Shown: positions 37,016 to 46,900 of the stretch, piece by piece
How the letters are laid out: the number at the start of each line of letters is the position of its first letter
How positions within the stretch are numbered: the first letter of the stretch is position 1
Assembly (NCBI RefSeq): GCF_000953655.1
Contig: NZ_LN681225.1
Coordinates: 1,887,001-1,951,000, forward strand
From: Legionella hackeliae
Lineage (GTDB): Bacteria; Pseudomonadota; Gammaproteobacteria; Legionellales; Legionellaceae
DNA: 64,000 nucleotides
Direction of reading: 5' to 3'
Program-made: the position numbers and the translations under genes
Notes under the pieces: generated by a model
Told to the model about the DNA's origin: nothing
Databases searched by the model: none
The model's input: only the letters and a program-made list of their open reading frames with translations

Positions 37016-37850
37016 TAACGGTTCTTTATTGATGCGCTTTAGGCAGTTTTTACAAGTTGAACCGCAGAACAAAGAGGAATTGATTAATTTATTACGCGAC
37101 GCACACATTCGCTCCCTAATAGATTCCGAAACTCTCAACATGATAGAAGGAGTCATTCAGTTTTCACAAATGCGGGTGAGAGATATTATGCTCCCCAAAA
37201 AACAAATGACCTCAATTTCTCAAGATCTTGAATTAGAAGACGTGATTGATATTGTGAGTAGTTCCGGCCATTCTCGCTTTCCTGTTACAGGGGATCATAA
37301 AGATGAAATAATTGGCATCCTACATGCAAAAGATTTATTGCGTTTTCAGGTGGACAAGACGGCAGAGTTTGATCTGCATGATATTATTCGGCAAGCGACC
37401 TTTGTACCTGAAAGTAAACGTCTCGATTTACTATTGAGCGAGTTTCGTAATAATCGTAATCATATGGCAATTGTTGTTGATGAGTACGGAGCTGTGAGTG
37501 GTTTTGTGACGATAGAGGATATTATTGAGCAAATTATTGGTGATATTGAGGATGAATTTGACATTGACGAAGAGGCTTACATTAAAGCGCATGGTGATTC
37601 CTATTATATTGTCAAAGCTCATACCCCTATTGAAGAATTTAATGAACAATTGCATGCCAACTTCAGTGATGAGAGCTATGATACGATTGGTGGTATAGTG
37701 ATGACAAACTTCGGACATCTACCACAACGGGGAGAAACAATTATAATTGATCAGTTTGAATTTAAGGTCATTAATGCCGATGCCAGACGAATTAAGCTTC
37801 TTGGCTGTTTTGATAAACGTCCTACTAAAGACAAATTAATGGCCACTTAA
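36993..37850 (+). CDS. corC: CorC/YbeX CBS-domain protein
   Basis: A 285-residue cytosolic protein with a pair of CBS domains (~65-185; SGHSRFPVTGDHKDEIIGILHAKDLL in the first, YGAVSGFVTIEDIIEQIIGDI in the second). A C-terminal CorC_HlyC transporter-associated domain (~200-280, with GGIVMTNFGHLPQRGE) follows. It is implicated in Mg/Co efflux and ribosome-linked functions. It starts inside ybeY with GAGG 5 bases upstream. It has no membrane helices, unlike YfjD-type relatives. It ends the phoH operon. Confidence 0.93.
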   Translation: MTLSKEDDNGSLLMRFRQFLQVEPQNKEELINLLRDAHIRSLIDSETLNMIEGVIQFSQMRVRDIMLPKKQMTSISQDLELEDVIDIVSSSGHSRFPVTGDHKDEIIGILHAKDLLRFQVDKTAEFDLHDIIRQATFVPESKRLDLLLSEFRNNRNHMAIVVDEYGAVSGFVTIEDIIEQIIGDIEDEFDIDEEAYIKAHGDSYYIVKAHTPIEEFNEQLHANFSDESYDTIGGIVMTNFGHLPQRGETIIIDQFEFKVINADARRIKLLGCFDKRPTKDKLMAT

Positions 37851-37876
37851 GTACAATTTGTTTAAACTCTATCAAT

Positions 37877-37890
37877 GTAAATGAAGTAAT
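37877..37890 (+). promoter_or_regulatory. CpxR-like box upstream of cpxR
   Basis: GTAAA-TGAA-GTAAT matches the tandem CpxR half-sites at 9 of 10 positions and lies 25 bases before the cpxR start codon. Autoregulation of cpxRA is common, so the position makes biological sense, although one mismatch leaves doubt. Confidence 0.45.
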
Positions 37891-37914
37891 TACAAATCGA
37901 GGACAATTAAGAAA

Positions 37915-38595
37915 ATGAATAATAGCATCTTGATTGTAGATGACGACACTGAGCTTACGGATCTGCTAGTGCAATATCTGGAACCAGAGGGTTTTAATGT
38001 AGTCTGCGTTCATGATGGTGAAAGCGCTGTAAAAAAAGCACTTAATCAGGTTTTTGATGCCATTATTTTGGATGTCATGCTTCCAAAATTAAATGGTTTT
38101 GAAGTATTGAAAGCAATCCGCGAACATTTAGAAACACCCGTTTTAATGTTAACGGCACGCGGCGATGACATTGATCGTATAGTAGGGCTTGAAATTGGTG
38201 CTGATGATTACTTGCCTAAGCCTTGCAATCCACGCGAGTTAGTGGCCAGATTGCGAGCCATTCTTAGACGCACGCAAAAAATTCCAACTCAACGACCAAT
38301 TATTGAACATCACGGCATTCTAGTTGACTGTTCTAAACGACTGGCAACACATCATGGTGACCCCATGGAATTAACAAATGCCGAGTTTAACATTCTTGAA
38401 ATGTTAATTAAGTCACCAGGCCAAGCTTTTTCGAAGGAAGAATTAACAGAATATGCTTTGGGTAGAAAATATACCGCCTACGATCGCAGCATTGATGTCC
38501 ATATTAGTAATTTACGCAATAAATTAGGCGATAATCCTGAGGGAGAGCCACTGGTAAAGACTGTTCGCGGCTTCGGGTATATGTTTAATGCGTAG
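37915..38595 (+). CDS. cpxR: Response regulator CpxR
   Basis: A 226-residue OmpR/PhoB-type transcription factor. The receiver pocket has Asp9-11, phospho-acceptor Asp53 (IILDVMLPKLNG), Thr80 and Lys102. A winged-helix DNA-binding domain (~130-226) ends VKTVRGFGYMFNA. It is paired with and overlaps cpxA by 8 bases. In L. pneumophila the CpxRA system regulates Dot/Icm and effector genes, so nearby GTAAA-type boxes are plausible targets. The wording DLLVQYLEPEGFNVV and the pairing favour CpxR over other OmpR-family members. Confidence 0.9.
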   Translation: MNNSILIVDDDTELTDLLVQYLEPEGFNVVCVHDGESAVKKALNQVFDAIILDVMLPKLNGFEVLKAIREHLETPVLMLTARGDDIDRIVGLEIGADDYLPKPCNPRELVARLRAILRRTQKIPTQRPIIEHHGILVDCSKRLATHHGDPMELTNAEFNILEMLIKSPGQAFSKEELTEYALGRKYTAYDRSIDVHISNLRNKLGDNPEGEPLVKTVRGFGYMFNA

Positions 38596-39967
38596 TTTGT
38601 ATTGGAAAATCTTTCTATCTTTTTGGCTGGCAACCATCCTTATAATTATTACGACCGCATGGGTAACTAGTGAAATAGCGCAAAAATCGTCCATCCCTGC
38701 ACGGGAACGCGTTTTTATGGATAGCTATGCCAATGCAGCAGTGGCAACGTTTGAATCAGGACAACATAGCGCTTTAAAGAAATGGCTTAATCAGATTGGT
38801 ATGTCCAGAAAAATGACTCTGTACTTATTAAGCAGTACAGGAGAAATTATTGCTAATCAACCACCACCTGAGGTTGTAAAGCAAATCTCCAGTAATTTAG
38901 TGGATGAAGAGCTTGATGATGGTTTATTAAAATTTGGTGACATTATAGTCAGCCATGAGATTCTTTCAACTTCAGGTCGAGCTTATCGTCTTGTGGCTGT
39001 CAGTGAAAAACCATTGGCTCATTTTGTTGAAATTCCATGGGCAGGTCTAACGATTCGCCTGTTGATTGCAATTATTATTAGCGGCCTTATCTGTTATTTA
39101 CTATCGATTTACTTAACTCAACCCTTACGCTCGTTAAGAATGGCCGCTAAATCCATTGCTACAGGACAACTAAGCACGCGTGTTGGTCGCATTAAAGGAC
39201 ACTATCGTGATGAGATTGCGGAGTTAAGTGGAGAGTTCGACAGAATGGCAGAACAACTCGAAGCCATCATGAACTCAAAAGAGCGCTTATTACAAGATAT
39301 TTCCCATGAGTTGCGTTCCCCTCTTGCTCGTTTACAAATTGCAATTGAGTTAGGTCGAAAAAAAGCAGGAACACTAGCCGACGTTGAATTTGCTCGAATG
39401 GAAGTCGAGTGTCTGCGCTTAAATACATTAATTGGGGAGATTTTGGAATTTGCGAGACTGGATAAATCATTTACCCCATTAAGCAGAACAGTCATCGATT
39501 TACCAAGGCTACTTAAACAAATTATTGCTGATGCCAATTTCGAATTAAGAGATAGTAGAGCAGGTGTGTTTTTACAAACGATACATGACTGCCAATTGTT
39601 TCTGGATGAGCGTCTAATACATCGGGCAATAGAAAATATTATTCGCAATGCTTTACGTTACTCAGCCCCCAATCCCAAAGTGGATGTTTCCTTGCATAGC
39701 GATGAGACAAACTCTGAAATATACATTGATATTGCTGATAATGGACCAGGTGTCCCAGAAGAGCAATTGGAGAAAATTTTCAGCCCTTTTTATCGCGTTG
39801 ACACATCAAGAGAAAAGAAAACCGGGGGTTATGGACTTGGCTTATCCATCGCACAACAAGCTGTAAAGCTGCATCATGGTAATATTTGTGCAAGGAATCG
39901 TAAAGAAGGAGGGCTTTTAGTTAGAATAACTTTACCCATTGCCGCAAACCAGCCTCCCAAATTTTAA
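38588..39967 (+). CDS. cpxA: Sensor histidine kinase CpxA
   Basis: A 459-residue inner-membrane kinase. The first helix is at ~8-28, a periplasmic sensor region at ~30-160, and a second helix at ~163-185 (LIAIIISGLICYLLSIYLT). A HAMP domain follows. The phospho-acceptor His is in LQDISHELRSPLARLQ (~240) and the ATP-binding boxes are IENIIRNALRYS, DNGPGVPEEQLEKIFSPF and GGYGLGLSIAQQ. It phosphorylates CpxR in response to envelope stress. cpxRA ends here without an obvious terminator. Confidence 0.9.
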   Translation: MRSLYWKIFLSFWLATILIIITTAWVTSEIAQKSSIPARERVFMDSYANAAVATFESGQHSALKKWLNQIGMSRKMTLYLLSSTGEIIANQPPPEVVKQISSNLVDEELDDGLLKFGDIIVSHEILSTSGRAYRLVAVSEKPLAHFVEIPWAGLTIRLLIAIIISGLICYLLSIYLTQPLRSLRMAAKSIATGQLSTRVGRIKGHYRDEIAELSGEFDRMAEQLEAIMNSKERLLQDISHELRSPLARLQIAIELGRKKAGTLADVEFARMEVECLRLNTLIGEILEFARLDKSFTPLSRTVIDLPRLLKQIIADANFELRDSRAGVFLQTIHDCQLFLDERLIHRAIENIIRNALRYSAPNPKVDVSLHSDETNSEIYIDIADNGPGVPEEQLEKIFSPFYRVDTSREKKTGGYGLGLSIAQQAVKLHHGNICARNRKEGGLLVRITLPIAANQPPKF

Positions 39968-40066
39968 AAAAATTGTTAAATCTTTAATCCTCCATCAGCA
40001 AATAATCTTTTGTTTTTTTAATCAATTCATTAAGATACGAAAGAGACGACAAAAAGGTATAACCAG

Positions 40067-40822
40067 GTGAAAATTGCGGAAAGACTTGATACTGCAAGCG
40101 GTGTCTTTTTCTTTTTAGGCTTTGTAGTCTCGCAGCTACAATACTCACCTTTTGTATTATTAGCAGCCCTGGCCAATCTTGGAACTCTGTTTTTTTATTC
40201 AATTGGATATGGATTGTGGCTAATTGCTAGTCAACTATATCCTGAATACCCCCGGAAACAGGATTGCTGGTATGGATTTATTGAGGTTAAAAATCAACAC
40301 AGGATCGCTGCAACACTAGGGACTATAGCAATGCTATGCTGTATTGCTGGAATTTTTCTTCCTGTATGCTTAATTACTGCTGGTTGGCTTTTTTTTGCAA
40401 GCAATCTTATTTGGTGCATTGCGGAATACCATAAACAAAAAATTCATCCTACCCATTCAAACGCCCAATCAGCCTATATGAAGTATGCAATATTATCGAC
40501 TCTACTGGCCTTAATTCCGGCGGCAGCAGCGACTATTTCCATGTTTTTTCCGCCAGCGGCACTTTGTGCATTTATAGTTTCAACTTCATTAGGATTTAGC
40601 CTGGGAGCTTTGTCATTTTACTGTTGGTTAGAGTATACCCTAGATATTAATGAGCAACCTTTGCCTCAAAGTTATAAACTACTTTCTCAACATTTAGAGA
40701 TTACCCATTTACCCACACCATCCCCGTCCCCCTGCCAGACACATACCATCTCTTTATGGAAAAAAGACGCTATCCTGGTTGCAGATGAATCTAAAGATTT
40801 GTCCTTACTTTGTAACACTTAG
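40067..40822 (+). CDS. Unknown multi-pass membrane protein
   Basis: A 251-residue protein with about six hydrophobic segments in the first ~190 residues (for example GVFFFLGFVVSQLQYSPF, MLCCIAGIFLPVCLITAG and AILSTLLALIPAAAATISMFF). A polar C-terminal tail of about 55 residues follows. I do not recognise a family. The start is GTG 40067, preceded by an AAAAGG motif. It precedes the giant ankyrin protein by ~130 bases on the same strand and is probably separately transcribed. Low-similarity accessory membrane proteins are frequent in Legionella. Confidence 0.65.
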   Translation: MKIAERLDTASGVFFFLGFVVSQLQYSPFVLLAALANLGTLFFYSIGYGLWLIASQLYPEYPRKQDCWYGFIEVKNQHRIAATLGTIAMLCCIAGIFLPVCLITAGWLFFASNLIWCIAEYHKQKIHPTHSNAQSAYMKYAILSTLLALIPAAAATISMFFPPAALCAFIVSTSLGFSLGALSFYCWLEYTLDINEQPLPQSYKLLSQHLEITHLPTPSPSPCQTHTISLWKKDAILVADESKDLSLLCNT

Positions 40823-40953
40823 CTTTAAGCTAAGTTATAATAACCATTTTTAAGTTACTGATATCTTTTATTCTTTCATTGTTTGTGTCTAAATTTTAGA
40901 TAAAATGATTGTTGTCTGCAGAATTAAGGATATTAATTAATAAGGATCGTTAT

Positions 40954-43900
40954 ATGAGCAAGATCGTTGACGAAATCAAAAAAGGGATAAAGCAATTTAA
41001 AAATCCACAACTAAAGGCGATACTGCTTGCTCATCTTTCTGAAGATGCCGACGATCAAACACAGTTATTTACCAAAAAACATTCCTTCGACAGACCAACT
41101 CCTAACTTTAACAGGGCAACTTATGTTCTTTCTAATGGCTTAAGTTATCAGTTAATTTTAAACATGGTATTTGTCTTTGCACCTACAGAAGTCTGTCAAG
41201 AGATTACAAATGCTTTATTGCAATGTCACAATGAAGAAATTGCTGAATTAGTATCTGGCGTCCATCATCACCATAGTGATTCCAAAGCGAATGAATGGGT
41301 AATGGAAACGATTATGAACCATGCCCCACCGCATTGCAGATCACTTATTTCTCAAAAAGTTAAATCATTCAATGAAAAACAAATTACACGCGTTCTTTTT
41401 AGTGAATTATGTTCACACGATTTTGCCACTTTACGCAGACTACTGAATTTTAACGATGAAAAATCCTCTATTGATTTAATTGATACATTAAATCGATTGG
41501 ATAAAAATACAGTGTATGAAATTTTTAAAACAACTCCATTCCCCCCAACCTATGAAGCTTTAATTGAGTTCTACTCTGAGAACCCTCCGAATAAGCTAGC
41601 ATCAGCTGTTGCAGCGTTACTCTATAAATATGAAGGCAGCTATTTATCAAGCCTGGTATTTGGGGGCGGGTATTTTACGAGTAGCAGTTCTAATTTATTA
41701 CATGGCATTTTTGAGTTTCAATCTGAAGGAGTCATTTCAGAGTGTTTCTCTTTTTTATTAAAAAATTTTCCACCCGCTGAGATTCAAAAATTATTAACAC
41801 AAAGAAGAACCAATGGTTCAAATCATACTCCTCTAGAGTTAGCTTTTCAGCGTAAAGATAACAAAGAAGCTGCATTAAGGATTGCCCAAAAGCTTTATAA
41901 AGAACCCTCGCTCAAACCATTATTAAGCCAGGTTTCTGTCTCACAATTCTACTCCCTTATGCATCTTGCCGCTAAAAGTGGTAATACCGATGTCGTTGCA
42001 TTTTTTATACAAAGACCCGATACACCTATAGACCACTGTGTTTATTCTACCACCAAAGGGATGTTACAGGTTGCCCAGGATGCAAACCAAACAGAAGTTA
42101 TTAATCTCCTGGCAGGACTTCCTATCTATCAATTTATTTATAAAAATTTGTCCGCATCGGACACCAAAACGGACCTCCTCTGGGTTCAAAATCTCATCAA
42201 AAGGTATCCTCTTTTAGTACATGCTCACTGGGAAGAGAAAAAAACACTTTTATCTCATGCGTCTAGTAAGGGTATGGCCGAACTTGTTCCCGTTTTACTT
42301 TCAGCAGGCGCTTTGCCTGAAACGGATGAACAAGGACACACTGCCATTGATGAAGCAATTAAAAATAATCACATCCAAGTGTTAGATGCGTTTATAAAAG
42401 GAGCCCGTAATAATCCTATTATTCTGGAAAATCTCATAAAAACTTTTCTTAAGTTAGCCACCCCATCGCATAGTTATGAGGAACTACAACGCACATTGCA
42501 ACTAACCTCTAAAATGACATTTGTTGAAGTGATAGAAAATCATTCATTTCAAAAACATGATTGCTATATTTACTTATTATTGGGCGTAGCAAAGCTGTTG
42601 TCGGATACCAGCGAAGAAATCATTTGGCAAGCAATTCGGAATTTTTTACAGAAAAGCTTAAATCAACTACAAAAAGAAGAAGACCTTTATCTCCATCGAA
42701 ATGCGCGGCAACTTCAAGTTATAGTGTTGCTGTTTGCTCTAAATCCAACTCATTTTTTTGCACTAGTATACTCATTAGAATTAAACGAAAGTGCCAAAAA
42801 AGTCTTGTTTTTAATCCTCTCTCGAGGACTGGTACAACCTGCAATTTTCACAAAACTTACACTTAGCGAACATCAGCTTTTTTATAGACTTTTAGCCGAT
42901 TTGCAAGGTAGTGATCTCAATGCATTGGAGCCCATTGCAACTGTTCACTTCCAGAAGTCGCAATTGACATTGCTTCCTCCTGAAATTCTTAAAGACTTGG
43001 CGGCAAACTTAACAGGCTCAACATTATTATCTTTATGCGAGCGACGTCTTAACCCCTCTCTTCTCATACTCACTATTGAAAAGTTCCTTGCCATTGAGCC
43101 AGTCAATCAAACTCAAATAAGCCGTCTTTTTGAGCAACTTGGCAAAGAGTTTCAGTTATTTAACAAAGACAACTTAGACGATGCTGAACTTCAGCAGGCT
43201 CTGAATGTAGCCTGTCATCCCCAAGTTAAAAATTATGTACGGACATGCCTGCCTAAAGGAGACTCTCCATTAAAACAACGAATAATGAGGCTTTTTACCA
43301 ATTACAAAACAACTAGCCCACTTATTCCCGATAGTTTACTGTATGATTTATACATGCAATTTGCCTTTGATTATAAGATAACAAGTATTCCTACCAATCA
43401 ACCAGCATTAAGTGCGCTACTGGCAAAATCCAACCCCAATGATGTTCTTCGATTCATCATAAATTTACAGAAAACCTTTCAATCTCAACTACTAGTTGCT
43501 GGAATGTTGGCGCCTATTTCGCCGTTAAGTAGCAAAGACGATAACGCTAAATTTTCCACATGGATTTATGATTTGGAGCATAAAAAGCAGCGATTATGCC
43601 TAGCTTCGCTAATCAGTCATTATGATCAGTTTCATGCGTGCACTAAGCAATTATTCTCAGAAGTAAAGGGAGAAGAACTTCCCTCACTAAAAAACGCATT
43701 GGATCAATTATTAACAGGATTTGACTCTGTCGCCTCCCACTTATTCCATTTTCATATTGGGGAATCACCCTTATTGTTTGAAGAAAAACTAAAGCCTTTA
43801 TTGAAGACACTCGAGCGTCATTTTTCAAAAGTTAATCTTACGTTAAAACAACTTAAAGAAAACCCTTCCCTAAAAACCAAATATGCTGCCTTTATTACCG

Positions 43901-46900
43901 AATTTGAGCAGTCTATGGGCGCTGATGAGGTTCACATACTCTGTCAGCAAACTATTTTTAACTGTCAGAAAATTGAAGAAGATACTAATAAATATGCTGA
44001 AACTTCACTCTCTAATGACAACGACATTACTCTTGGACAATTGTTTGATTCGGAAATGCCCCAAGAGGAACTCATTGCCACAGCGAGCTTACAATCATTA
44101 CAAACCACACAAACACTTGAGCAATTTAATCAAAGCATTCTCTCTGGTGTATTAGCTCATCCAAAGCGCGAGCAGTTATTAAATGGTCTATTTAATTGGG
44201 TATTTTCTTGCGGTTCTGTGAATGAACCCGATCTTTTATTAAAAAATATGCCTCAACTACTAAGAACAATATCAAAAGAAGATTGGAAGCCAGTTGAGCA
44301 TCAAATGAATGAGAGATTAATCTTAAGAGACTCTATTAACCCTATAGTATTGGATTTGCAAGTACTTAACTTATCAGCATTTAGTCTTCCCGATTTGCTA
44401 GCTGTATTCTACGAGACTGACGAAGAGCGCCTTGCTCAATTGATAGAGTTTTGCATGCATGCCCAACTCATTGATTTAAAAGCTATTGCAAACTACGTGC
44501 TGATTGCTAAGCAACAAAGCATCCCTTTAGACATACTGAAAATACAAAATACTTTATCCTTGCCAGAGGGACTCTCAACCTGGCTCCAACAGCGTTTAGC
44601 AGCGATTGAATTCTATTCAAGCAAAGTAATGTCTTTTAAGGTATTAAAAGAAGGGCTGTTTATTAACGAAGGAAGTGTCTGTACACACCTTGAGAATCTC
44701 GATCAAATAGTTGATGGACATTATTCTGTGCCAAGTCCAAAGGCAATCAATATTATGATTTCCTCTTACAGCTCTATTTTGAATCAACCAAATTCTGCCG
44801 AAAGCCAGGCACTGATCATCAGCTTAAGTAATTTGTTTAAAAATATGAGCGTACAGCTCACCAATGAAACCTTATCTCAATTACCCTTAGAAACAATTGA
44901 ACAATTAATCACTCATTGCCTGACTGGTATAAATAATGATAATCAATCTTATAATGTAGCCTGTAGAACCCTTTTAACTAATTTATGTCAACTTCAATCC
45001 TCATCAAACACACAGATATTAAGTAACATTAAACTCTATGTAGGACAGCAAGATTTAACAATACTGGGTAGCAAGCAATTAATTTCTATTGCCTCAGAGG
45101 TTCTTGAAACAAAAGAGGACGATTTAGAGGCATTAACGATAAATGGTGTATGGATACAACGCCTGCTAACATCCCCTCGTTTTATTGCTGCTAGTACTCC
45201 TGCAACCATTCAAGCACTCATTGATCGTTATCGTTTTATTTCTCTGACGTTAAAACAAGATGAGTTTGAACATTTAAATCATTGGATAAAAACTAAACTG
45301 GCGTTTTATGAACACCATAAGGAAAGTTTGAGTCGCGTCGAAAAATCGTTATTAACCGACCCTAAACGTCTAGAGCATTTGTTAAAAAAGCGCGAGCGTT
45401 TATTAAGTTTTCGTGCTGATGACAGTATTAGAGCTTTGCTTAATCAATTGGAAGACAATTGTATTGAATTAAAGAGCACTGAAGCCGAATTAGCTGATAG
45501 TGCTTTAGACGTTCTCTATGCGCATTACAACAACAGCTTGACTGGATTGCGCTCAGACTTTCTATTCAAAGTAGCTGACTTCGTCGTCAGTCGTGTCTCA
45601 CGTAGTAAAGGAGACATCGAAGTTGCTCAGGATACGCTATTAAAATGGCTTACGAGCTATTTACCTCATAAAAATTTCGAGCAAACTGAATTAATTCGAA
45701 AATCTCATGTATCAATCTATAACGCAGAGGGAGTGCAAATAGGTTTTGTTAACGAAGCAAACCAGGCAATGACCTTTATCGATGACACCCCCTCTTCGCT
45801 TTTAGAACTTAAAGGTATCTGTCCTGGCATTCCTCTATACGATGATGCTCGATGTCTAATGGGGACTTTAACCTACACTGGAGAAGTAAAGCGAGAAAAT
45901 TTATTCCAAAAAAATACGAGCGCATTGCTGGTAGCCAAAGTCCCCACTGAGCAACTGTCTAAGTCGCCTGCAGCCCTTGAATTACTTATGACAGATATTT
46001 TTACAGAAAATACATTAGAGTCCTTGTATACCAATACAGAGGTAGAAAAGCACCCCTGGCTTGAAGAGCAAATTCAAACGCACTCAATAGACGCAAAAAA
46101 ATTGATTCATGCTGATAATTTACAAATTATCGTTCAGAAACAGTCTGCTAAAACTCTATTTTCCATGCTAGAAAATATGAAACATAAAGAAAATGCAGAG
46201 CAATTATTTGAGATAATGTTAAACGATGACAACAAGCGCCCTGAATTGTTTAGCACAGAATATCGGCAATCTATTTTTGCATTTTTTAAACATGGAAATC
46301 TTCAGAAAATTTTTGCCAACTATTTGCAGAATCATTATAACAATCCTTGGTTTAACCAAGGATTACAGCTATTTTCCCAATTTGCGCAAAACGAAAATCA
46401 ACCCGAGTTGTTAAGCTCTTCTCTTCAGCTTCTCAATGAACGCACGTTTACTCAAAAGCAAATTACCGAGTCAACCTACGATGCCGTGTTAACTACCCTT
46501 CTCAATTCTGAAGAAAACACGCAAATTCTTTGGAAGGCATTTCTCAATGGAACTGAGGGTGCGTCTATAAAAGAAATAGATACGCATTTGGCAGACGATT
46601 TAACGGGTTTTTTCTATAAACATCACTGCATGCCCTTAATTAAAGCAGTGAATGAGCAAAAAAGCTGGTCTCAAAGCTCCCAATATCGCTTGCTGCTCCT
46701 TATTTTTGCAAAGCAGCGCCAGCAAATTTTTCAACAAAATGAGCTTCGTTATAGCGAAAAACTTGCTTGGTCCAGTGCTGAATTAAAACAAGTGAGTACA
46801 TTTGTAAAACGGCATTTCCTTCAAGTAGACACCCCTGATAAACAACATGCAATTGGAAAAGAATTAATCGGCGAGCTGATATTTAGGTGCGCAAATTTTG

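Noticed and set aside
40909-40953. TTG start of the giant gene
   Set aside because: The in-frame ATG at 40954 has a TAAGGAT site at good spacing. The upstream TTG has no ribosome binding site.
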